Shown here: piece after piece, positions 22,258 through 33,133 of the stretch
Layout of the letters: each line of letters begins with the position of its first letter
Numbering within the stretch: position 1 is the stretch's first letter
Origin: Trachythela sp. YZ-2020
Lineage: Eukaryota > Cnidaria > Anthozoa > Malacalcyonacea > Clavulariidae
DNA length: 64,000 nucleotides
Reading direction: 5' to 3'
Assembly: GCA_016169945.1 (NCBI GenBank)
Contig: JADLSH010000282.1
Span: forward strand, 248,001 to 312,000
Made by a program: the position numbers and the translations under genes
The notes under the pieces: generated by a model
What the model was told of the DNA's origin: nothing
The model's input: the letters and a program-made list of their open reading frames with translations, nothing else
The model's database searches: none

Positions 22258-22545
22258 GTCAAGAATTGCATGATATTCAGTATATTGTAAGTTCTCAGCT
22301 CAATATATTGAAGAAAAATTCAAGCCAGAGACCAATTATTCAATGCAAGATAATTTATTGGTTGCATTCTGAAATCATGCCTAGGTCAGCCCAACATAAT
22401 CTATCATTATAATATATGCCCCATTAAAGGATAAGAGACTGTTCATATGAGCTGGGCTGTACCCGCAAGGTGGCTGGGTTGGCAGTGACAATATATTGAG
22501 CTGACAGCTTCCAATATATATATTGAATATCAAGCAATTCTTGAC
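22258..22545. mobile_element. MITE with ~58-bp TIRs and TA target duplication
   Basis: Ends GTCAAGAATTGC and GCAATTCTTGAC form long imperfect TIRs (to about 22,310 and from about 22,488). TA flanks both ends (22,256-22,257 and 22,546-22,547), indicating a Tc1/mariner-type non-autonomous element of 288 bp. No coding content. Confidence 0.75.
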
Positions 22546-24166
22546 TAGTATATTAACTTGTTCTAATCACCAGCTATGAAGGAACCACTGCAAAGTTATA
22601 TAACCAGAAAAAGTTGAGCAGCCTATTAAATATTATTGGCAGTGATCCTAGTTTGTTAATAGGGAAAAAAGCCTTGTTATTATGTGATCATAATTGGCAA
22701 ACGGCGTAAAATTTACTACATTAAATATTTCCCAAGTATTAAAGGTTGTTCGTTTTGCACCTGTACGAAATTTTAACTTTATCGAATGACTGGAAGCCAC
22801 GCAATATATGTCACATTTAGAACACATACGGCGGGACATATGTGTTTCGGAAGCCGTTGTTTTACGGCTTGCGCCGTAATTACGATCGGTTGTTTCAAAT
22901 GTAAATATCTCCATACGTGTTTATTCTCTGGCAACAGGACACGCGTCATTCGATAGCTTATGACTTCTTCTTTAAAATGATACTTAGTTTGTCCCGGTTC
23001 ATATTACATATCCAAATTAATTTGCATACATGTTCATAAATTATCTAAAAATTTTACAATTATTGTTGAAATAAATCGGAATTATCAGAGCAAGATTTAT
23101 CATTTTCGAGCAAATGTTAATACACAAATTGTAGTTCATGTAAAAAGGAATATTATTGGAAAGTTTCATTGCATTTGAAGAAGTAGAACTATTTTTTTAG
23201 TTATTTTTTGAAAGTCGCATACAAAAGTCACCGAGATCGTTGAAATTTGATTCCCGCACGCGCAATAAATTACGAAATGCCATATAAGGTCAGTGTTGAT
23301 TGCAATAAACCAATGAAAATCCGCCATCTAGGCAATGACATCACGAGGAATCGATTGCCGGTACTTTCAATACGCTAGGATGCAAAGTCGCAGAGATTTT
23401 AGGTTCCGAAGTTGTCCGAGCGTGCGCCGACAAAACCGGCTTTCACAACAAGAATTGTGAAAAAACGAGAATTGCCGTAAAAGGGTTACAAAAATGATAT
23501 CAAACTAAAGGGATTGGAAATCCCCGTCGAATGGTGGTAATTACGAGTTTGTAGTGTGTAAACCAAAGGTAGGAAAGCGAAATGAATATATAATTAGTTT
23601 GTATTATTGTTAATTAGTCGCTGGGGCACCTGTGCCCACAGCGACTATACGTTTCGGCACGCATTTTTGTCGAATCTCAGATTGTTAGCCACAAAATGAA
23701 CATTACGTCATTATAAATCTGGACCGTCGAATATCGTAGGATGATGACTTTGAGCGCTCGTATCTTTGGCGCCCCTCATCCAAAACGGACGAAAATACCA
23801 CCAATCGATTCAGCAAAAAAACTGTTCTTGGCTAATGCCAAACAAATCGCTAAACACATTGTTTTACAGATCTCCGTGAGTTTTAACCTTAGTAATCTGG
23901 TATATTTATTATATCGGTAAACTAATTCTAATTATATATTCAGTACCTTTGGTCGATTATAACTTCTGTTTTAAAAACCGTGTGATTTTCGCTAATACAC
24001 CGTTTCATAGAGCTTTAAAAAGACCAACTTTCAAAGAAAAAACAACAAAGTTACGGCGAAATTTGAAATCTTAGCGTGCGGCCAAAAAAATACCATGTTG
24101 CTATGGTTTTTTAAGTGGCCGGAATGAATTCCCCAGGGTAAAATACCCTATATCACAGGCATCCAC
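22546..24166. other. No gene seen
   Basis: AT-rich non-coding sequence. A short perfect-looking hairpin (gtcgctggggcacc / gtgcccacagcgac) sits at 23,616-23,646. No transposon domain recognised. Confidence 0.5.
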
Positions 24167-24722
24167 AGCTCACATTGCTGCTATATTAATTTTTTTTTAT
24201 TAATAATTTTTTATTATTGCTGTTTGTATGTTATGGTATATTATGTGTATGTGTTATGTCTGTTATGTTATGTGCCAGAAATGGTATGATGGAATTAAAT
24301 ATATATTTATTATTGATGGTTAGGGTACTTTATATTAGCAAATTATAGTAGACTTAATAGTATATAATAGTATATAATACCATGAGTGACTTTCCCCTCA
24401 AAGTGGATTTAATTAAAATCACACACCAAGTCAACACTGAAAAGTCGAGTGCAACTTGTAGTAGAAGTAAGTAACTTTATTTCTTCATTTGACACAATAT
24501 TTTAGCAATTTTTTGACAATATATATTCGACTATTAAGTCTACTATAATTTGCTAATATAAAGTACCCTAACCATCAACAATAAATATATATTTAATTCC
24601 ATCACCATTTCTGGCACATAACATAACAGACATAACACATACACATAATATACCATAACATACAAACAGCAATAATAAAAAATTATTAATAAAAAAAAAT
24701 TAATATAGCAGCAATGTGAGCT
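24167..24722. mobile_element. Foldback element with ~190-bp inverted arms
   Basis: The arm starting agctcacattgctgctat (24,167 to about 24,355) is repeated almost exactly in reverse complement at about 24,534-24,722, around a ~180-bp spacer. The match includes a poly-T/A-rich stretch and the ttagggtactttatattag segment. No open frame. Likely a non-autonomous DNA element; no TSD identified. Confidence 0.75.
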
Positions 24723-24801
24723 TGGGATGGTTGTGCCTATATAAGATATTTTTGTCGTGACTGAAGCGCTTCTGGGTACGAGATTGAGGCAAACCACACC
24801 A

Positions 24802-24947
24802 CAGCCTCGTACCCAGGCGCTTTAATGTGCTAAGCGGTTGCGTGACGCACGCGTGGAAACTTGTAGTGCGTAGCCACAACGGGACGGGTTTCCCGCGCGC
24901 TCGTGACGTAACCGTGTAGCAAGTCAAAGCGCCTGGGTACGAGGCTG
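24802..24947. mobile_element. Short hairpin MITE with CCTCGTACCCAGGCGC ends
   Basis: The 22-bp left end CAGCCTCGTACCCAGGCGC plus TTT is repeated exactly inverted at the right end. A diverged copy of the same half (gcgcttctgggtacgagattg) lies just left at 24,766-24,787. Non-coding. Confidence 0.65.
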
Positions 24948-25527
24948 GGCAAACCATATAATTATAGTCAAACTACGGCAAGCACATGCCTGCTGGAAAA
25001 TACCCGATAATTAAATTTAAAAAATCAAAATAAATACTTCTACTCGTCGTATCGAAGCAAAACTTTCTACAAGAAATACACATAAAAAGCTAAATTTTCG
25101 AATGGAGAAGTCTATTGTCAAATCCAATATATTAAAGATTGTTTGAGTTGAACTGGAGGTATGTTTGGGATTAAACTTTTAGTATTTTTGATTCTGTAAT
25201 GTTTAGTAGGCAACATAACCCACTGTTAAAAAGCTTATTCAGTAAGGATTTCAATGGTGTTAGTTTCATTTACGGAATCTACATTGAAAAAGCGACTCTC
25301 GCAAACGTACTCAGGTCGTAATTTCTAAACTATCTTTACGTGAAAGAAAAAAGTACCTTCAGCGCGAAGATGTCTACGGTAAGTACATGTTTTATTTGAA
25401 AATACGCTCACCTCGCATGAACCTATGCATATTCGTGGTGAGGCCTACACTAAAGTTGCTGAGCGATTTCGAACGGAGGATTAGGGTTACGTTTGGGTTA
25501 GGTTCGGGGTAGATTTGATGTAAGGGC
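24948..25527. other. No gene seen
   Basis: Non-coding sequence up to the TA at which the Rep/transposase element is inserted. Confidence 0.5.
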
Positions 25528-25529
25528 TA

Positions 25530-25781
25530 CAATCGTGGACAAAACTGTTAATAAAATATATCGAAATCATAATTAAATTGTATTCAACAAATTTTATACG
25601 ACTTTCTGACCCCCTTTCCCCCATTCAATGTTGGATATATTGCCTTCACATTATATACGAACTAAACCCAACATTGTTCGGGGGGAAGGGGGTTATAGCG
25701 TATAAAACACATTAATTAATTCTAAAAGAACCAAAATTATACATATCTGTAAGTTTTATTAACAGGTTTTGTCCACGATTG
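25530..25781 (+). repeat. Left 252-bp palindromic terminal repeat
   Basis: Begins CAATCGTGGACAAAAC and ends GTTTTGTCCACGATTG. Stem continues inward (TGTTAATAAAA against TTTTATTAACA). The centre holds a second pairing: CCCCCTTTCCCCC with CAATGTTGG against CCAACATTG with GGGGGGAAGGGGG. The whole can form a long hairpin with a GC-rich tip. Confidence 0.85.
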
Positions 25782-25925
25782 TCTGGCTTCCAATGCCTTA
25801 TATGTGCATCATTTTGAAGACTTGTAAAGCCTATACGGGCACTGAAACTAAGTGCTTAGGTTAATATTTGTGTAGTATAACACTTTGAGTCTTTTACCAA
25901 TTACATGTAATTATTATATAATTAA

Positions 25926-25953
25926 TGACGTCATAGAAAAAGCGTGTATAAAG
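25926..25953 (+). promoter_or_regulatory. CRE palindrome and TATA box before the transposase gene
   Basis: TGACGTCA (25,926-25,933) is a full cAMP-response-type site; TATAAAG follows at 25,947-25,953, 19 bp before the ATG at 25,972. Spacing suits a compact RNA polymerase II promoter. Inferred from motif only. Confidence 0.45.
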
Positions 25954-25971
25954 TTGTGAATTGCGTTTAAT

Positions 25972-27059
25972 ATGGTGTTTACTGGAACGTTTTCAGCGGA
26001 AAAAAGAGCGTACATAAGGCTTTTGGGCAAAACTAAAACTCATACTGCTAAGGAAGTTGCAAATGAATGTAAAGTATCTTTACCAAGTGTATATCGAATC
26101 TGGAATGAGAAATTTACAAAATATGTAGAAAGAAAGCATAAAAGAGGAAATGTGGTGGTCGGCCAGAGAAACTGACTGTAAGGCAGAAGCGCTCTATACT
26201 GCGAAACATCAACATCTTAAGGGAAGACAATAGCAATTTTACGTCTAAGAAATTACTTGTCAGTTCAGGAATAAACCGTAACGATATTTGTCCCCGTACA
26301 GTACGCCGTTTTGAATAAGAATGGATACCATTATCTGCAAGCCCGAAAAAGGGTGTATTGAGTAAGACTGATATTCGAAAGCGATATAAATTTGCAAAAA
26401 CATGAGAAAGGAGTTTGGTACTGATGTTTGGACGAAGCAAATAGCATTTTATCTGGATGGAGTAAGTTTTACACAAAACAAATCCAGCGGACGAGGCTAA
26501 GGCACCAAAGGGCCGGATCTGGAGAAAGGCGAATGAAGGCCTGGATAGAGGATGCACAGCCAGGGCAGTCACGAAGGATCTGGTGGGAGGCTTGTCAAAA
26601 TGATGGTTGCAATAAGCCATGAAGCAGGCGTTGTGCTGTGTGACCAGTATGATAAGTTAGACGGGCAGTATTTTAAAAATCTTGTGTTAAGAGAATTTCG
26701 CGGAATGTTTAAAAAGGCCAAAAGGTCGCTCTCGTCTCTGGTTGCAAGACGGGGATCCGAGTCAAAATAGTGCAGCGTCAAGAATGGCAATGAAATCAAT
26801 ACGTGCGAAATTACTGTCAATACCTCCACGTAGCCCAGATATAAACCCCATCGAGAATCTATTCCACCTCATAAAACGACAACTGAACAATGATGCAATT
26901 GTCCGAAATATAAAGAAGGAGACCTTTTCAGAATATTCAGCACGAGTTAAATCTACGATAATTAATTTTGATAAGAATCAAATTGACAAAATCATAGAAA
27001 GCATGAGTAAGCGCATCGAAATGATTATATATAAGAAAGGAAACAGAATCAGATATTGA
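25972..27059 (+). pseudogene. Tc1/mariner-like DD34E transposase, frameshifted
   Basis: Cut-and-paste transposase relic. N-terminal helix-turn-helix (KEVANECKVSLPSVYRIW, residues ~24-41) would bind the terminal repeats. First catalytic Asp in YLDGVSF (codon 26,456-26,458). Second in LQDGDPSQN (26,748-26,750) and Glu in SPDINPIENLF (26,853-26,855), separated by 34 residues, the Tc1-type spacing. The 26,742-27,059 frame is open to the stop. Frame changes near 26,160 and several points between 26,300 and 26,730, plus stops, inactivate it. The TA target flanking the whole element fits this enzyme class. Convergent with the Rep gene downstream. Confidence 0.85.
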
Positions 27060-27330
27060 GTACAATTACGTATTGCCTGTAACATGATATCACTTCAATA
27101 ATATGCCGTGCTCAATAATCAATTTAGATTATATTGTCCCCAATTGTCAGTTATATTTTATTACCTAAAGCTATATATAATAATTATATGTCAAAGAACA
27201 TATTAAAGTGTATGTTAAATATGAAAGTATGTTCTACAAATATAGTATAGTTACTGGCCTAGTAAGACAAGTTTGAATCGTTTAAACAGGACAGTCATGA
27301 TACAGTCATAATTCTTGTGTGTCACGCTTC

Positions 27331-27735
27331 ACGGTTAACCACGGTTAACCATGCCTTGTACATTTGAATTTACGCTTAATATTGAAAGTTTGCCTTCAAC
27401 ATTTACATTCCCATAGCCTTAGAATGTATTGCTAACAGAGTATAGCACAACGCGTAATGTTATCACTCCAAACCAGCTATTTTACGACGGTCAACCACGG
27501 TTAACCACTATGGTCGTAAGGAAAACAGAACATGATCTATATTTAATGATAGTGGTTAACCGTGGTTAACCGTCGTATTTAGCCAAATTAAGGCATAAGA
27601 TACCTAATTTCACGTTGTATGTTGAAACATTAAGCACACGAGCCAATATTGAAAAAGTAAAATACATCTGAGTATTATTTTTGTCTTTAATCCAGTTTAG
27701 CCAGTGGTTAACCGTCGTGGTTAACCGTTGGCGAG
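27331..27735. repeat. GGTTAACC repeat cluster between the convergent genes
   Basis: Paired GGTTAACC units occur at 27,331-27,350, 27,485-27,510, 27,551-27,575 and 27,702-27,732. The first two blocks read ACGGTTAACC-type and the last two the reverse complement. The middle two form a 26-bp inverted repeat with one mismatch and a ~40-bp loop. Could be Rep-binding iterons, or the arms of a small nested foldback. No open frame. Confidence 0.6.
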
Positions 27736-27898
27736 CTTACACGCTACGGCTACGTCATGCTGTCTATTTCAAACATATAGTAACAAACCTACAAAACTAT
27801 ATATAATATTAGGCGAATATGTTCATTTCACTATTAAAAATCTAAAACTATTCACTGTTTAATACCAAGCAATTATGTACAGTGACTTAATTATTATC

Positions 27899-29349
27899 TT
27901 ATCGGCTAAGGATAAGGTCAGCAAAGCACTTGGAACACGAATCAAGGTCCTTTTGTTGTGCTTCGACAATTTGGTAGTTGAAGCGGAATATTTTCCATCG
28001 AACAGCCATCATCTCTGTCTCACGGTCATCAATGCACCCATTCTTCACGTAACATATGGGGTTCTTGCCAGTTGCGAAAATTGGGGTATCACCTGCGAAA
28101 CATATATCTTTCGCATAGTGCGTCTTCGGCGCAGGTAGATGGACTAATTGCCCTTCTAACAGCAGCAATAAATCGTGCCAAGGGATAATGGCTTGCGACC
28201 ACCGGAAATCGTTTAAAAACAGACATTCCGCCTTCTCAGCATCAATCCAAGCAAACGAACTTGATGCAGGATTTGAAAATGTTGTAAATATTTTCGTGAT
28301 AGGGTTGAGGATAAAAGTTTTCCCGCAATTGGCAGGCCCGATAATCATAATATTACGGTACTTCCCCCGTCCTTTTGTCAACAGATCTATTACGGCTTGT
28401 TGAAATGACCTGAGAATAATCCCATTATTCTCAAGCACTTCCTTTGCTAATTGTAACCAAAGTCCATGACAGCCCTCAACGCAACAACCTTCCCGAGCCT
28501 CGTTTAGCAATTCAATTCTCGGCTTCTCCCTACGAGCCCTTCTTTCCTTAGCACATTCCATTTCCCAAGCTGTATTCAGAACATCTGCAACAACTTTCGA
28601 CCCGCGATTGACAATAAACTCCGCGATATCTTTCTTCCTTCATCTTTTTGCTCTTTAGCAAAAATCAAAAGTTCCTCTCTCGACCTAATCCCCTTCTCAA
28701 CAATTATCTCGGATATCTCGAAAGCTGTGAGACGCTTGCGTTTTGCCTCCTTGCCATTCTCGTCATCCTCATCGCTACATTCGCCTTCCAGCATGTCACG
28801 CGTGTAATTTACCGCTTTCTTTGCTCTCAGTCTTCGCTTCTTGGTTGCCTGGGTAGTCTTCGGGGTTTTGTAGCATTTGAAAGGTCAGGATGACCTTCAC
28901 TTTCGAGCATATTTGTCCTGTTTCGTTGTATATTTCCATGCACTATAATAATTGTTATGGACAGCAGAATAGTGGACCGATATACCATTGTTCCTGACCA
29001 AGTATCTCTTACTTGAAATCCACCGTTGATTTTTGTTAAATTTGATGGCCATGTGATAATGCTTTCCAGCAGACGACTGGTGTTCTTCCTGGCTACAACA
29101 CCACTGTTCAATGGTCGCAGATACACCAGTGAACGAAGCGAGAATAGCGTCAGCAAATGAACGGCGCGTGGGAAATTTAATCAGGTCGGCTTGGCTATAA
29201 GTTATCAGATAAACTCTCCTAATACTTCTAGAATCTAACTCTTTCAACGTCACCGATTTGTTTACCGAGATATTTATTTTTGTAGCAACATCAGTTTCAT
29301 TTGCTGAATCAGAACACATAGCCTTATCCTTTTCCATTGTGTATTCCAT
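27899..29349 (-). pseudogene. HUH Rep endonuclease with SF3 helicase, frameshifted
   Basis: Replication initiator of the CRESS-DNA/parvovirus type. N-terminal piece (28,897-29,349, 150 residues): HUH motif 1 VYLITYSQAD (46-55), motif 2 HYH (97-99), motif 3 YTTK (140-143) with the nicking Tyr. A basic/acidic linker (28,576-28,800) follows after two nearby stops and a local frame change. The helicase piece (27,899-28,561, 220 residues) has Walker A GPANCGKT (75-82), Walker B CLFLNDF (113-119) and motif C DTPIFATGKN (158-167). Another frameshift is near 28,635. Such proteins nick an origin, attach covalently and unwind. The ATG at 29,349 has a good context (aaaacATGG). All active-site residues I can name are kept although the frame is broken at about three points. 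Confidence 0.85.
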
Positions 29350-29582
29350 GTTTTCCCAGAGCGGCGATAACGCATTATATGTAAAAATAACAACTCCTCC
29401 TTGTCACATTGTAACATAAAACCCATATATCCGTAGTAATTTTGAATACCATAATAAAATCGCTTAGGTTTGTCGCCTGAAGGGTATATCTACTTATCTT
29501 GTGCCATTCATTACTATACATGCATGCAAAACAACAGAGTTTGCGAAATGAACGTGCGCTTGATTGCCTAACAATTTACAGA

Positions 29583-29834
29583 CAATCGTGGACAAAACTG
29601 TTAATAAAATATATCGAAATCATAATTAAATTGTATTCAACAAATTTTATACGACTTTCTGACCCCCTTTCCCCCATTCAATGTTGGATATATTGCCTTC
29701 ACATTATATACGAACTAAACCCAACATTGTTCGGGGGGAAGGGGGTTATAGCGTATAAAACACATTAATTAATTCTAAAAGAACCAAAATTATACATATC
29801 TGTAAGTTTTATTAACAGGTTTTGTCCACGATTG
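29583..29834 (+). repeat. Right 252-bp palindromic terminal repeat
   Basis: Same length and, by eye, base-for-base the same as the left repeat in direct orientation. Because the sequence is a palindrome with asymmetric interior, direct orientation means the two termini are in opposite configurations when each is read inward, like flip and flop. TCTG follows the repeat on the inner side at both ends. Confidence 0.85.
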
Positions 29835-29836
29835 TA

Positions 29837-32800
29837 GAGTCGGGCTATGCGGGCAAATGGGCAATTCCTCAACAAACAGTAGTAGTTGTCTTGGCCTTTT
29901 TAGTGCCAAGTTTCTTCGAAACTTTGCAGTATTGTGGTGAGTGGCGAAAATTCAAACGAGTCAGTCATTCATTCATTCATTCATTCATTCAATCATAGTG
30001 TAAACTTTCCGGGGGGTGCATACAATTTATGTTTCTTTTTAAATTTCATTAACATTTAGTGATTTAGTGCTTCAAGACAGGGCTTCACATTTTCTTTAAA
30101 TATTCTTTTGATCTTATGGCGACTTTACACAAACTATGCTGAATTAGAGTCTTTATATTGAACTTGAAACATTTGCTGAAGACGTTGAATTGACATTAAA
30201 TTGGCGATCTTTCCCCCGGAACACCCGATTTTTTGTGCAATCACAGATGCACGTGCGCTATCAAGTGCGTGGCCGCGAGGTGACTGCGAGATTCGTACAC
30301 GTGCCGTGTAGCGAGTCTAGCGACAAGAACATTATCATTATATCAAATTATCAACATAAGTATATAAACTATAAGTATGTCGATGAACCGGAGAGAAATC
30401 AGTCATTATAACTGACTTACCAACTTGCCTTCAATTCAGTACTGGATAATCAACGGGAAGGATTGTAGAAATTCACTTATTTTCGCTTCCTTTGAGCAGT
30501 TTAAAGGCTATATTATTTCAAATACAACTATAGCCTTATGAACTATAGGGGCAATGCCAATGTCAATAAACTTGTGCAAGTCGATGGCTGGATATATATA
30601 AGTATACTGCATATATTCGATCTGTAATCTGTATTATGAACTATCAAAAGAGTGTAGACTATAGTATCCGATTTATATTATAACCTCCATGGTATAAAAC
30701 GGGATCATATAAACGTGCTGCAAAGCCTGCAGTCCCAATAGTCGTGTTAATTTAAACTTTACAGTATACCTTGAATTGATGGGATATAATTGTATTGGGA
30801 TGTATATTTTAAAATAAATGTAAATTCTGATTTTCTGTGATATAAATAATTACGTTTGAAGTGTGAACGTAAACAACAGTACTGTTTATATATGCATTGT
30901 CATTGACATTGTTAGGAAAACGAAAGTTAAACAGTATTTCCGCTTTGAAAAAAATCCCCTTAAAAATTGTGTCGGTGTTCTAGTTGAAGGCAGTGGTCGA
31001 CTATACACCCTTAGTTTTTATACTATTTCACCAAACAATTCAGATTTCCGACTTGGACTTACTTAACTTGGGCTAAGTGACAGTCCGGAATTATAGAGTA
31101 GAAACATATACAGTAGAGTCATATTACTGTAAACAAAATTTTCAACACATTTAATAATAATATGAACCCTGTAATATTTACAAACCTATTATACATGTAA
31201 CTACTCTTTACTCTTTGTCCTTCTATAACTTAATACTGAGTATAAGTCATAAACATAACGATTAACGAATGTTTTTCTTTCAACACAACGACAACGTAAT
31301 ATTTACTGTAACTATTCATCCACAACATTCATTTCCTTGATAACTTTGTCCTCTCGCAAGATTACAAATAAAATATTTTTTACTAAAAGCAAAGTTTCAA
31401 TGATCGTTTTCTTGGAAAGCTTGGTAGGGTCCGTCTCTTGTTACAAGTAATTATATGAAATGGGGCATAATTTGCCTTTCAAAAGAGAAGTTAAAAATAG
31501 GCCTTCGAAAAACAAATGTCATGAGAAGATTCTGTTTTGTTTACTGTGAACAACTATATTTCGGGTTTTCATCATGTATATAATTAGAGACAATAGTACA
31601 TAAACCTGTTTTTCATATATCATAATTAATCGACGATAATCGCAAATGCATTTGCGTGCTTGTGGCTTTTGTCAAGCTCGTGTAAGAATGTAAGTCATGC
31701 ATGTAAGCCAAGTATGTTACAATCACACTCAGAAAAATATTTGCCGAATGCCTATAGCTGTAGCATGCACTGTCAAAATGTGTTAATGACGAAAAAGCCT
31801 ATATCATTCCCCCAGCGACTAAACGCTCAATAGAGCGTCTTGTTTGTAAACAAATACAATACAGAGGTGTTTGAAAGGGGCTAAATCGGCCGCGTAGCAT
31901 TGTAAACAAACACAATTTACTTCTCTAAAGACATCGTAAAACGCTGAATCGAACGGTGGTATTTTCATCTACATAGCATGCACTGAACCGAAGATATGAA
32001 AACTGCAAAAGTAAGACGATATCGTCTTAGAATTGTTAGGCGAAAACAATAAAGAGTTTTAAATGCATATAATTTGAAAACTAAGGCACAAAACGCAAAT
32101 CCCAGCGGGATTTATTATATTTTACCTGATCCAAAAAGTTAAAATTCCTGACCCGCGCAAGACTTTATTTGAGACCCTATTTTTGAGACACATCCATAAT
32201 ATAAACACATCTCTGTTGCAGATATGAGCTACATCTATTTGACCTAATCTTATTCCGATCACAGTATACGTTAATACGTACATAGAGTATTCTTGCTAAT
32301 GGCAAAATAACTAAAATATAGCTAATATATAAAAAGTTAATATACGTAATCGACTTTGATGAAAAGATCACCATATACATACAGCAAGGCAATCTACATG
32401 TTAAATCACAAACTTGATCAATGTAATAATGAATCCAACACTCAACAGTTTCAGCTGCAGTGAACCCAAAGAAACGAGGAACAGTTCCGCAGACACACAC
32501 GCAATAGTAAATTTTTATGATTATTTGAGGCTGGTTCACCCTGGAAATTTTTGCGGGGATTATTCTCCTCCTAATGCATGTGAATGAGTGGACTCACGAG
32601 CAAAAGTATGTTCGAAAGTATGTGACCATTATGAGATTGGTTTTACACAGATACGCGGTGATATGTCATTCGCTCGATCACATTGATCTGGAAAAGGAAA
32701 ATCACCGCCAAAATTGCTAGTGTGAACTATAGATACTTACTTATTTCATGTAAGCACATTTCAACGAAATATATCTAAATGTAATCTATTTTGATATGCA

Positions 32801-33124
32801 CAGTATTAAAACGCAGACAGTAAAATATGCGTGACACTCACCAATGTCAATTTGTTAAATATAAACTATCGATAGTTTATAACTTTATATTTGAACAGAT
32901 TTTCTTTAGTTCAATAATACGGTGAATATTCCCAAAGAATCCTGGCCAACCAGTTTGCAGAACACTGATTTAATACGAATAAATACGTCTACTAGCTCGT
33001 AGCTACGTAGCTTTCTGTTTAGATTATGCCAGTAGTTGCTATGTACTCGTATCATATATCTAAATGTCAACACAGTACTAGTGCATGCGATTGCAACTTG
33101 AAATTTCTCGGGTCAAATTTCGTG
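29837..33124. other. Long stretch without a recognisable gene
   Basis: Only short random-looking frames. It includes an ATTC run (about 29,966-29,995). A CG-poor AT-rich background dominates; a palindrome taaactatcgatagttta lies at 32,866-32,883. Conserved non-coding function cannot be judged here. Confidence 0.5.
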
Positions 33125-33133
33125 GGTCGTGGG

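Larger units (their letters stand above)
25530..29834. mobile_element. Hairpin-ended element carrying a Tc1/mariner-like transposase and an HUH Rep/SF3 helicase
   Basis: A 4305-bp unit bounded by 252-bp terminal repeats (25,530-25,781 and 29,583-29,834). TA flanks only the outer edges (25,528-25,529 and 29,835-29,836); the inner flanks are TC and GA, so this is one insertion, not two MITEs. Two genes converge: transposase on plus, Rep on minus, each beginning about 190-235 bp inside its terminus. Both are decayed, yet the termini appear identical. Size, palindromic ends and Rep/SF3 gene recall parvovirus organisation, while TA target and DD34E enzyme are those of Tc1/mariner. No capsid-like gene is seen. 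The copy is inactive. That the two genes belong to one element is inferred from symmetry and flanks. Confidence 0.75.

Noticed and set aside
24802..24947. GGCAAACCA as a target duplication of the hairpin MITE
   Set aside because: The left copy is offset from the MITE end and belongs to a diverged copy of the same repeat half.
26114..26620. 168-codon minus-strand frame over the transposase
   Set aside because: Shadow frame opposite the transposase relic, no recognisable domain.
29499..29768. 89-codon plus-strand frame
   Set aside because: It runs through the right palindromic terminal repeat and has no motif.
25530..29834. The 252-bp repeats as LTRs of a retrotransposon
   Set aside because: They are palindromic with inverted ends CAATCG/CGATTG, lie next to a DDE transposase and a Rep gene, and there is no PBS, PPT, gag or pol.
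25530..29834. The 252-bp repeats as two independent MITE insertions
   Set aside because: Each alone lacks a target duplication (TA/TC and GA/TA); only the outermost flanks match as TA.
32177..32539. 120-codon minus-strand frame
   Set aside because: Cys/Tyr/Ile-rich translation typical of AT-rich non-coding DNA; no start context or domain.
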